Of a DNA stretch of 64,000 nucleotides, positions 1 through 7,713 are shown piece by piece. The notes beneath the pieces are model-generated. The model saw nothing but the letters and a program-made list of their open reading frames with translations, was not told where the DNA came from and searched no databases. Position 1 is the stretch's first letter, and each line of letters starts with the position of its first letter. The stretch is from contig NZ_LOKZ01000034.1 in the NCBI RefSeq assembly GCF_002211365.1, forward strand, positions 186,001-250,000, written 5' to 3'. Position numbers and translations under genes: made by a program. The stretch is from Rhizobium sp. R711. GTDB lineage: Bacteria; Pseudomonadota; Alphaproteobacteria; Rhizobiales; Rhizobiaceae.

Positions 1-1453
1 CGGACCGCTGCGCAAGCTCGCGCACTTCCTGTGCGACGACGGCGAAACCGCGTCCCGCCTCGCCTGCACGTGCGGCTTCGACGCCGGCATTGAGCGCGAG
101 CAAGTTCGTCTGGAAGGCAATCTCATCGATAACGCCGATGATCTGGCTGATACGGTTCGATGAATCCTCAATCCTGTTCATCGCCGTGACCGCATTGCGG
201 ACGATGTCGCCCGACTTGCCGGCGCTGGTCTTGGTTTCCGCCACCATCTCGCGGGCTTCCGCTGCACGTTCCGAGGCGGTCCGCACGGTCGCGGTGATCT
301 CGTCGAGTGCCGCCGCCGTCTCTTCCAGCGCAGCCGCCTGTTGCTCGGTGCGCTTCGACAGATTGTTCGTGGCCTCGCTGATATCGCCGGCGCTGCCGTT
401 GACGACGCGCGTCGATTCCGCGATCGCTTGGATAACGCCGTTCAGCGCATCGACGGCCGAGTTGAAGTCGGAGCGCAGCTTGGCATAGTCCGCACCGAGA
501 TCGCCGATGGACACGGTCAGGTCGCCGGCAGCCAGTTTCTCAAGTCCGGCACCGAGCGACTGGATGGCAAAGGTCTGGCGATCCGCTGCCGAGCGCCAGT
601 TTGCCTCGTTGCCGCGACGCTCCTCCTCGATCTGCAACTGGTGCTGACTCTCGCGCTCGCGCATCAGCACCCGCTCGCGGACGGAATCCCGCAACACAAG
701 GAGAGATTTCGCCATTGCGCCGATCTCGTCGCGCCGATCGTGATCGACGATATCGGCGGCGTCGCGTTCCTCGGCAATCGCGTTCATCGCGCCCTTTAGC
801 CGGGCGATCGGCGACGTCACGCTACGAACGATACCAAAGGCAACGCCGATGATGATGATCGCCCCGATGATGCAGGCACCGGCAGCCCAGATCGCGTTCT
901 GGCGATAGAGCGCTGCAAGATCATCGGCATAGACACCGGTGCCAACCACCCAGCCCCAGGGCTCGAAGCCGACCACATGAGAATATTTGAGCACCGGATC
1001 GGCCGCACCCGGCTTCGGCCAGTAATAATCGACGAAGCCTTCGCCACTCTTCTTCACGGTATTGGCGAACTCGACGAAGATGAACTTACCGGTCGGATCC
1101 TTGTTTTGGGACAGGTCCGTTCCGTTCAGCTCCGGCTTGATCGGATGCATGATCATCGTCGGATGCATGTCGTTGATCCAGAAATAGCCGTTGCCACCGT
1201 AGCGCATGGCCGAGATCACGTCCTTCGCCGCGGTCTGCGCCTGCTCCCGGGTCATGGCGCCGGACTGTTCCAGCTTGTAGTATTTTTGGAAGATGGCGAT
1301 CGCGGTCGCATCCATTTGTGCAAGACCTTGCTTGCGTTCGCTCTCCAGCTTGGAGTGTGAATAGTTGAGGAAGAATGTGATGGCGAGTACCAGAATGGTC
1401 AGCGCCAGCCCCACGAGAGAATAGAGGCGGGTGGAAATCTTGACGTTACGCAT
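1..1453 (-). CDS. Methyl-accepting chemotaxis protein, C-terminus cut by window edge
   Basis: Inner-membrane chemoreceptor that senses a ligand in the periplasm and controls the CheA/CheW kinase complex. About 484 residues are visible. An N-terminal membrane segment (about residues 10-30) is followed by a periplasmic region with the single-Cache pattern (GGNGYFWINDMHPTMIMHP, then YYWPKPG and GWVVGTGVY). A second membrane segment lies near 190-210, then HAMP and a long helical region. The highly conserved signalling tip (DEIAFQTNLLALNAGVEAAR) reaches the left edge. The start ATG at 1453-1451 is followed by a typical membrane anchor. The gene has no partner here and faces away from the thioesterase gene. 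Ligand unknown; small organic acids are common for this Cache type. The missing part is the end of the signalling domain. Confidence 0.93.
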   Translation of the reverse strand, partial: MRNVKISTRLYSLVGLALTILVLAITFFLNYSHSKLESERKQGLAQMDATAIAIFQKYYKLEQSGAMTREQAQTAAKDVISAMRYGGNGYFWINDMHPTMIMHPIKPELNGTDLSQNKDPTGKFIFVEFANTVKKSGEGFVDYYWPKPGAADPVLKYSHVVGFEPWGWVVGTGVYADDLAALYRQNAIWAAGACIIGAIIIIGVAFGIVRSVTSPIARLKGAMNAIAEERDAADIVDHDRRDEIGAMAKSLLVLRDSVRERVLMRERESQHQLQIEEERRGNEANWRSAADRQTFAIQSLGAGLEKLAAGDLTVSIGDLGADYAKLRSDFNSAVDALNGVIQAIAESTRVVNGSAGDISEATNNLSKRTEQQAAALEETAAALDEITATVRTASERAAEAREMVAETKTSAGKSGDIVRNAVTAMNRIEDSSNRISQIIGVIDEIAFQTNLLALNAGVEAARAGEAGRGFAVVAQEVRELAQRS

Positions 1454-1771
1454 TGAGCCCCGGCAGTTCAGAATTTGATCATAATGAAATACTGCTATGT
1501 GGGCCTTACCGGATCGTGAATGTAAATTAGAATCTGCTTAATTACCGTAGGGTGAGCATTCTTGCCATTGGCCCAATTTTCTATGCAAGGCATTGATTTT
1601 TATCGATAAGGGAAAGCCGATACAAACCGCGCTAGGTAACTTCTCGTAGAACCATAGTAGCAGATCCAGCGACGAACCGACCGTCTCTCGACAGCACCGC
1701 GTTTCGCTTCCGAGCCTTCTGCGCTACGGTCCTTCCGGAATCGTTATCCCTTTCCCGAACAGGAGCCCTCC
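1454..1771. other. Intergenic region between two divergent genes
   Basis: About 318 bases between the chemoreceptor and the thioesterase gene, probably holding both promoters. It is locally AT-rich (about 1480-1620). I see no tRNA, convincing hairpin terminator or coding frame. Confidence 0.5.
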
Positions 1772-2158
1772 ATGACCGACAACGCCAAGCCGAACGGCGC
1801 GCTGACTCTTCGCACCGTGGCGATGCCTGCCGACGCCAATCCGGCAGGCGACATTTTTGGTGGCTGGGTCATGGCGCAGATGGACCTTGCCTCGGGCATC
1901 ATGGCTTCCGAGCGTGCCAAGGGCCGCGTTGTCACCGCTGCCGTCAAGGAGATGGCCTTCGCCCTTCCCGTGAAGATCGGCGATACGCTCTCGGTCTACA
2001 CAACGATCGTGGCTGTCGGTCGCACCTCGATCACGCTCTCGGTCGAGGCATGGGCGACGCGCGCCCGCTACAACAACATGGAACAGGTGACGGCGGCGAC
2101 CTTCATCATGGTCGCGCTCGACGAGAGCGGAAAGCCGAAGCCGGTCCCCGCCGAGTAG
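1772..2158 (+). CDS. Acyl-CoA thioesterase, YciA-like hotdog fold
   Basis: Predicted cytosolic hotdog-fold thioesterase that hydrolyses acyl-CoA to free acid and CoA. At 128 residues it has the usual YciA length. The family signature is near the N-terminus: the TVAMPADANPAGDIFGGWVM block holds the catalytic Asp of the N-x-x-G-D-I-F-G-G-W motif, and an FALPVKIGD block follows. The ATG at 1772 has a good AGGAG six bases upstream. It stands alone. The substrate (short- or long-chain CoA) cannot be told from sequence. Confidence 0.9.
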   Translation: MTDNAKPNGALTLRTVAMPADANPAGDIFGGWVMAQMDLASGIMASERAKGRVVTAAVKEMAFALPVKIGDTLSVYTTIVAVGRTSITLSVEAWATRARYNNMEQVTAATFIMVALDESGKPKPVPAE

Positions 2159-2184
2159 GCGATGGAGGCGGTCGCTTCGCCCGG

Positions 2185-2253
2185 GTCTTTCTCGACATCA
2201 AGGTGGTGATGGGGATGGTGATCTCGCTTAGCCTGGCGCGGCTGCTGACTGGT
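2185..2253 (+). pseudogene. Possible remnant of a membrane protein N-terminus
   Basis: After the thioesterase stop, an open stretch reads VFLDIKVVMGMVISLSLARL then LTG, a hydrophobic helix that looks like the first membrane segment of a small rhizobial inner-membrane protein. The frame then breaks up, and a neighbouring frame continues as VYQVSFIFRIYDVLGQ. No start or ribosome site fits. It may be a decayed gene or chance; weak evidence. Confidence 0.25.
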
Positions 2254-2369
2254 CTACCAGGTCAGCTTCATTTTCCGCATCTACGATGTCCTCGGCCAAG
2301 AACACGCAACTTTTTGGTTGCCATTTCGCTGCTGTCATGCGATAAAAAGGCAACCAGGAGGTTGCTTAT

Positions 2370-2816
2370 ATGTCTGATCGCATCGAGAAGATCATCGAAC
2401 TGAATGCTCCGGTCGAACGCGTTTGGAAGGCCATCACCGATCACCGTGAGTTCGGCGAATGGTTCCGCGTCCAACTGGACGGCCCCTTCGTGCCGGGCGA
2501 AAATTCGACAGGCCACATCACCTATCCCGGCTACGAGCACATTCGCTGGCAGGCGACCGTCAAGCGCATGGAGGAGCCTGAGCTCTTTTCCTTCGCCTGG
2601 CATCCCTACGCCATCGATCCTGATGTGGACTATTCCGGTGAGCCGCCGACACTCGTCGAATTCCGCCTCGAACCGACGCCGTTGGGTTCACGCCTGACGG
2701 TTACGGAATCGGGCTTCGACAAGGTCCCGCCGCACCGCCGGGAGGAAGCCTTCCGCATGAACGACGGCGGCTGGGCCGAACAGATGAAAAACATCAAGGA
2801 ATACGTCGATCGATAA
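2370..2816 (+). CDS. SRPBCC (AHSA1/START-like) domain protein
   Basis: Soluble helix-grip protein of 148 residues in the activator-of-Hsp90/polyketide-cyclase superfamily; the fold makes a hydrophobic ligand pocket. The N-terminus shows the family pattern IIELNAPVERVWKAITDHRE, followed by FGEWFRVQLDGPFVPGE and a C-terminal amphipathic helix (GGWAEQMKNIKEYVDR). A perfect AGGAGG lies just upstream of the ATG at 2370. Its stop codon runs directly into an ArsR-type regulator reading frame. ArsR/SRPBCC pairs are a common two-gene module in alphaproteobacteria, so co-regulation is likely. Ligand and reaction are unknown. Confidence 0.88.
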   Translation: MSDRIEKIIELNAPVERVWKAITDHREFGEWFRVQLDGPFVPGENSTGHITYPGYEHIRWQATVKRMEEPELFSFAWHPYAIDPDVDYSGEPPTLVEFRLEPTPLGSRLTVTESGFDKVPPHRREEAFRMNDGGWAEQMKNIKEYVDR

Positions 2817-3141
2817 CGTCGAACCCCACCGCGAGAACGCGGCAATCCTGTTCGCCGCCCTCGGAGACCCAACGCGCCTGTCGCTGCTGACGACCCTCAG
2901 CGATGGGCGCGAACGCTCGATTGCAGGGCTTTCGGTCGGCACTGTGCTCACTCGGCAAGCGGTGACGAAACACCTGCATGTGCTGGAACAGGCCGGCCTC
3001 GTCCGCTCCACCAAGGTCGGGCGGGAAAGCCATTACGCTTTCCAACCCGATCGCATCGGCGAGATGCGTGCTTATCTCGACGGTGTCTCACGACAATGGG
3101 ACGACGCACTCGAGCGCCTGCGCGCCTTCGTGGAACGATAG
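2809..3141 (+). CDS. ArsR-family winged-helix regulator without a canonical start codon
   Basis: A winged-helix DNA-binding protein of about 110 residues. It has LFAALGDPTRLSLLTTLSDG, then the recognition helix TRQAVTKHLHVLEQAGLV and the wing RSTKVGRESHYAF. No metal-binding Cys cluster is visible, so it belongs with the non-metal ArsR members that pair with SRPBCC genes. The frame opens after a TGA at 2785 and has no ATG, GTG or TTG before the helix-turn-helix; the first GTG (2944) would remove half of it. I place the start at the ATC of 2809, which overlaps the end of the SRPBCC gene, but a base-call error or a broken gene is equally possible. Confidence 0.7.
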   Translation: MDNVEPHRENAAILFAALGDPTRLSLLTTLSDGRERSIAGLSVGTVLTRQAVTKHLHVLEQAGLVRSTKVGRESHYAFQPDRIGEMRAYLDGVSRQWDDALERLRAFVER

Positions 3142-3168
3142 GCACATCGCGCCAGCTAGCGGCCAGGT

Positions 3169-3522
3169 CTAGCCGCGAAAAATGAACGATGCGCCGATCG
3201 CAATCAGGGCGAAACCGATGACATGGTTCCACGTCAGGCTCTCGCCCAACCAGAATACCGAAAAGCCCGAGAACACGAGCAGCGTGATCACTTCCTGCAT
3301 CGTCTTCAGCTGTGCCGTCGAATAGACTGCCGAACCGATCCGGTTAGCCGGCACAGCAAGGCAGTATTCGAAGAAGGCAATCGCCCAGCTGACGACGATG
3401 GCGATAAACAGCGCCGCGCCCTTGTGCTTAAGATGGCCATACCAGGCGAAGGTCATGAAGATGTTGGACGCGAAAAGCATGACAACCGGCCAGACGGCGG
3501 TTGGGTTGAAAACAAAGGGCAT
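3169..3522 (-). CDS. DMT-family (DUF486) small membrane protein
   Basis: Inner-membrane protein of 117 residues with four predicted membrane helices. It begins MPFVFNPTAVWPVVMLFASN and ends VIGFALIAIGASFIFRG. The pattern FMTFAWYGHLK and the polar FEYCLAVPANRIG loop identify the DUF486 family, a four-helix relative of drug/metabolite transporters. No substrate is established for the family. It converges on the ArsR gene. Confidence 0.85.
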   Translation of the reverse strand: MPFVFNPTAVWPVVMLFASNIFMTFAWYGHLKHKGAALFIAIVVSWAIAFFEYCLAVPANRIGSAVYSTAQLKTMQEVITLLVFSGFSVFWLGESLTWNHVIGFALIAIGASFIFRG

Positions 3523-3790
3523 GTGTGATTCCCGAAGTTGAAACTGGCGGCAGCATGTATCGCCAAATTTTCACTCTGCAAGGGGCTGCGCCGACTTGCC
3601 GCCTCAAGGCAGCACACAGGCGGCGGCAGCACTCGCAAGCCCCTCGAAACACAATCAGTGGTTGATATTGATTAGTGTGAATCCGCAGATCGACAGTCCG
3701 ATACGCTGCAGCGGAAGGAATTGCCGCAACACCGCCCCGCGTCGCCGGTCCGGATCGCCTTTACCAGTCGTCTGCCGGAGGGGACGCGCC

Positions 3791-5024
3791 ATGGACACAA
3801 TCACAGATATAGGCAAAACCAGTTTGACCGGAGTGCTCGCGGCTCTGGCGCAAGCGAAAATGAAGATCGGCCCGATCGTCGATGCCGGCGGTACCTATAC
3901 CGTCACCTGCGACCTCGCATTATCTTCCTCGGACGGAGCTAGCCTTAGCGAAACTCTACCGAGCACGCCGCCCGTCGCCAACATGGACAGCCCTGCCCCA
4001 CCCACCCGCCGGCGCGCATGGACCGTTCGTCCACGCCCGCGCGACGCACCAAAAACGATCCTCTATACCGACGCGGATGGCCGCGACGAAATCCGCGAAG
4101 GCGGCTCCCGCTCCTGGCGCAACTGCAACCCGGGCAATATCCGCAAGGGCGATTTTTCCATCAATTGCGGCGCCATTGGCGACGACGGCAGTTTTGCGAT
4201 CTTTCCAGACGAGGACACGGGAAAGGCGGCGGTCATCGCCCTGCTCCAAACGACTTCCTACATCCAGGACACTCAAGGACGCTATCTTCCGCTATGCGCC
4301 CCCGAACGAGAATGAGTCCGAAGACTACGCGCAGTTCATCCACGACAATACAGGCATTGCGCTGACGGCGGTCCTTGCCGGCCTGAAGATGGACGACTTC
4401 CGCAAGATCGCGAAATTCATCCAGATCATCGAGGGATGGAAGCCAGGCACGATCAGGCCGAATGCGCCGCCCGCACCACTGATCGGTGCGACCCTCAGTG
4501 TGGCGTCGTCGGCGGCGTCGGCAACGCAGGACTGGATGACCATCGCGCGCCGCGAAGCCGCCCTTCCCGTGCGCGAACGCAGTCAGTGGCCGGATCCCGG
4601 AGAAAACCCACGCATCCTTAACTACTTCGAAGTTTGCGCACCGTGGTTCGAGGTCGCCGGTGGCGACGAGGTTGATTGGTGTGCCGCCTTCGGCAATTAC
4701 TGCCTCGTTACCAGCGGTCACATCGGCACCGACCATCCCGGTGCACGATCCTTCTCCCGGAACAAGAAGAATCAATTCCTTGTGTTGAAGGGGCCGAAAC
4801 CAGGCGCCATTGCGGTTCGCCGCTATGCACCCTTCGCTGATCCAAGTTGGGCTACCGGCAACGGCCATGTTGGCTTCGTGGTCTCCTGGACGAACACTGC
4901 AGTAACGCTACTTGGCGGCAACCAGGGCAATACTATCTGCGAGAGGACATTTCCGTTGATCGAAATGAACGGAGCCACGAAAGAATCCGAATTCGTTCGC
5001 TTCCTGATGCCGGTCATCGTTTGA
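3791..5024 (+). pseudogene. Two-domain peptidoglycan-hydrolase-like protein, frameshifted (NPGNIR domain + TIGR02594 domain)
   Basis: Translation starts at the ATG of 3791 behind GGAGGGG. The first frame contains SRSWRNCNPGNIRKGDFS and FAIFPDEDTGKAAVIALL, typical of phage-derived lysozyme-like proteins. That frame ends at 4315, but from about 4270 the next frame continues the same domain (LKDAIFRYAPPNENESEDYA). It then runs into a C-terminal domain of TIGR02594 type with the likely catalytic Cys (DEVDWCAAFGNYC), His (NGHVGFVVSW) and Asn (LLGGNQGN) of a CHAP/NlpC-like cysteine hydrolase. The joined gene is about 410 residues with one surplus base between about 4262 and 4275. No signal peptide, holin or immunity gene was recognised. 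It could be a decayed endolysin-like or wall-remodelling enzyme, or intact if the indel is an error. Confidence 0.72.
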
Positions 5025-5379
5025 GGCTCGCCCTGCCTCAGGGTTCCGGTGTTCGACAACAAATACCATTAGCAACCGCTGGCGGCGGCCCGCAAGCCGC
5101 CCCGCATCCCGGCGATCCGGAAGGACAACAACGGACCGGGCGACCGCTGTTTCAATCATTCGGCCCTTGAGGCTGCGGCGATCAATCGAGGTGTTCGCCG
5201 CCGACGGCTGGCATAACACCAAAGCTTTTTGGCCGTTGCAGCGCCTCCAGCATGCTGCCCTCGGCAAAATGATTTCCATTTTTCCATTCCGCGACACTTT
5301 TCAAGTGATAAAATGGACGGTGACGTACAACGGCGACGCCTTCAGGCAGGACGCGCCTGCTGAGCGATGGGAGGAGGAA
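5025..5379. other. Intergenic region
   Basis: About 355 bases between the hydrolase-like gene and the VOC gene. Open frames pass through, but none shows a ribosome site or a recognisable product. An AT-richer patch at 5225-5330 probably holds the VOC promoter. Confidence 0.4.
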
Positions 5380-5778
5380 ATGTCGGAAACGACCGTCAAT
5401 GTCCGTTACATGGTCGATGATGTCGAGGCAGCCATCACATGGTACACGACTCATCTGGGCTTTTCAGTTCTGTCAAACTACGCCCCCGCTTTCGCGGATG
5501 TGCGGCGCGGAGCGCTGCGACTGTTGCTCAGCGGACCGACGAGTTCGGCGGCACGACCGATGCCGGACGGCGCACAGCCCCGATCCGGCGGTTGGAATCG
5601 TATACATCTCATCGTCGACGACCTGCCTGCGGAAGCGGCACGCCTGCGCACCGCCGGCGTCCAATTCCGCAATGACATCGTCACGGGACCGGGCGGATCG
5701 CAGATCCTGCTGATAGACCCGTCCGGAAATTTCGTTGAACTCTTTCAGCCGGCACTGCGTCTCGAACGTCCACAATAA
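5380..5778 (+). CDS. VOC-family (glyoxalase/bleomycin-resistance fold) protein
   Basis: Soluble vicinal-oxygen-chelate protein of 132 residues. It has the beta-alpha-beta-beta-beta pattern with VNVRYMVDDVEAAITWYTTH at the N-terminus, a central NRIHLIVDDLPAEAARL and the C-terminal metal-site region DPSGNFVELFQP (Glu ligand). The ATG at 5380 has an excellent GGAGGAG upstream, so the longer in-frame extension is unlikely to be translated. Family members are metal-dependent lyases, dioxygenases or antibiotic-binding proteins; nothing here specifies which. It stands alone between two disrupted genes. Confidence 0.85.
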   Translation: MSETTVNVRYMVDDVEAAITWYTTHLGFSVLSNYAPAFADVRRGALRLLLSGPTSSAARPMPDGAQPRSGGWNRIHLIVDDLPAEAARLRTAGVQFRNDIVTGPGGSQILLIDPSGNFVELFQPALRLERPQ

Positions 5779-6180
5779 TACCCCTGTACCATCCCATTTG
5801 CCGTCGTCGCCCCCAATCGGCAATCCGTCCAGTGGGCGCACACGGTTGCAACCACCGCGTTCAATATAGTGCGAACGCCCCCAGTCTGGCACGGAATTTC
5901 CGCCAAGCATCTGCTTCTAAATAGCTATTGCGGTGAACGGTTAACTATGAGACAAGTATTAAAAGTTGCATATGCAGCCCACACAGCAAGCACAATAGAT
6001 CACAGCTATACCGGCAATGTGCCCGTCAGACATCTGGCGGCGATGATACCGCTTGCGAAAAATCGATGAATTAAGACCTGAAACACGTTGCACGACGACA
6101 GTAGATCAATCGTCGGTCTGAACAGTTTCCGCCATGCGCATTGACATCCTAGGCCGGCAAGCCCCTGTGGAGGAGAAGCC
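5779..6180. other. Intergenic region with AT-rich patch
   Basis: About 400 bases. The segment 5910-6080 is clearly AT-richer than its surroundings and contains a 66-codon open frame with no ribosome site or family resemblance. The last 30 bases carry GGAGGAG before the peroxidase pseudogene start. Otherwise nothing recognised. Confidence 0.4.
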
Positions 6181-7552
6181 ATGTCTTTTGATCTTACTCA
6201 GCCGCTCTCTTGAGAGAGCGCGGCAAGAGACGCAGCCGTGATGCTCGACGAACTCCAGCCGAACATAGTCAAGGAACACACGCGCGAATTCCTGACCATC
6301 CTGTTCCTGAAATTCACCGATCCGGCCGGCGGCTGCACGCTGCTGAAATCCGCCCGGGCTCACCTGATGGAGGTCAAGGCGTTCAAGGCCGCCGGCACGA
6401 AGGGCACTCCCTATATCGGCGTCGGCATCACGCGCGACGGTTACGCGGCTCTGCAGATCCCCGACCCGAAGATCCCGCAGGACGGCCTGTTCCTCGCGGG
6501 CATGAAGAACGCCGCGCTGAACGACCCAGCCCCGGCGAGCTGGGACCCGCATTTCCACGCCGTCATCCTGGTCGGCGACCAGATGTCCGGGCCGCGCAAC
6601 AAGGCTTGCGGCCGTGCATCATCTGATCCAGGCCGCCCACGGCGTTCAGATCCTCGGCGAGGAAAACGGCCACGGCCTGCACAACAAGAACGGCGACGGC
6701 ATCGAGCACTTCGGCTATGTTGACGGCCGCAGCCAGCCGCTGTTTCTCACCGAGGAAATAGACGACGAGCGGCTGACCGCCGACGGCACCGGCAACTGGG
6801 ACCCGGCCTTCGGGCTGAACCGCGTCATCGTCCCAGACACCGCGGCGCCCGATCCGGCGAAGCATTTCGGCAGCGACTTCGTGTTCCGCAAGCTCGAGCA
6901 GAACGTCACGCTATTCAAGAAGCAGGAGAAGGCACTGGCGAAGCGGCTGAAACTGAAGGGCGACGACGCCGAACGGGCTGGCGCCATACTGGTCGGTCGC
7001 TTCGAGGACGGCACGCCGTTGACAGCCCAGTTCGCTGACGGCAACCACCATCCCGTTCCCAACGACTTCAACTACAATAGCGATCCGAACGGCGCCAAGT
7101 GTCCATTCTTCGGCCATATCCGCAAGGTCAACCCGCGCGGCTCTGGCGGCTTCGAACCGGTGAATGACGAGCGCCTGCACATCATGGCGCGGCGCGGCCA
7201 GACCTACGGCGTGCGCACCGATCAGCCCAATGACGGCCGGATCGACAACAAGCCGAGCAAGGATGTCGGCCTGCTGTTCATGGCCTTCAATGCCGACATC
7301 GCGCAGCAGTTCGAGTTCGCGCAGGGGGCATGGGCGAACAATCCGGGCTTTCCCCGGCTGCCGGCAGGTGCAGGTAGCCCCGGTCTCGACCTGGTGATCG
7401 GCCAGAGCCCGACCCCCCGCCCCGATATCCACTGTCCGGTCCAATGGGGCGGATCAACGGTGACCACCACGACGGCACCGCCTCAGGCAGTGACCATGAA
7501 GGGCGGCGAATACTTCTTCATGCCGTCGCTGGCTTTCTTCCGCAGCCTCTAG
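6181..7552 (+). pseudogene. DyP-type peroxidase, disrupted by a nonsense codon and a frameshift
   Basis: Haem peroxidase of the dye-decolorising family, about 457 codons if repaired. The ATG at 6181 follows GGAGGAG and reads MSFDLTQPLS, then an in-frame TGA (6211-6213), then ESAARDAAVMLDELQPNIVK, as if a Trp codon had become stop. Near 6586-6605 the frame must skip one base, and the GGG run there is a candidate, to reach RLAAVHHLIQAAHGVQILGE. The rest is intact: FGYVDGRSQP is the GxxDG haem motif with its catalytic Asp, and FFGHIRKVNPR carries the probable proximal His. Re-initiation at 6238/6241 could make only the N-terminal piece. Two independent lesions favour a true pseudogene. Confidence 0.82.
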
Positions 7553-7713
7553 GTACGCCGATCTCACGGTACGAACACCGCTGACCCCTGTGCCCGGCGG
7601 GTCAGGCTGCGAGAGCGAGACCGAGGCCGAGCGCGGCGAAATCGGCAAAGTCTGTTTCCCTTTTGTACTGTTTGCCTCTTCACTTTCCCAATGACTCTCG
7701 CCATATTCCGGCC

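Noticed and set aside
5869..6069. 66-codon open frame in the AT-rich patch
   Set aside because: No ribosome site, no family, and it does not fit the codon use of neighbours.
3791..7552. Prophage remnant
   Set aside because: Only one phage-like domain protein is present; no integrase, att repeats, capsid or tail genes were recognised nearby.
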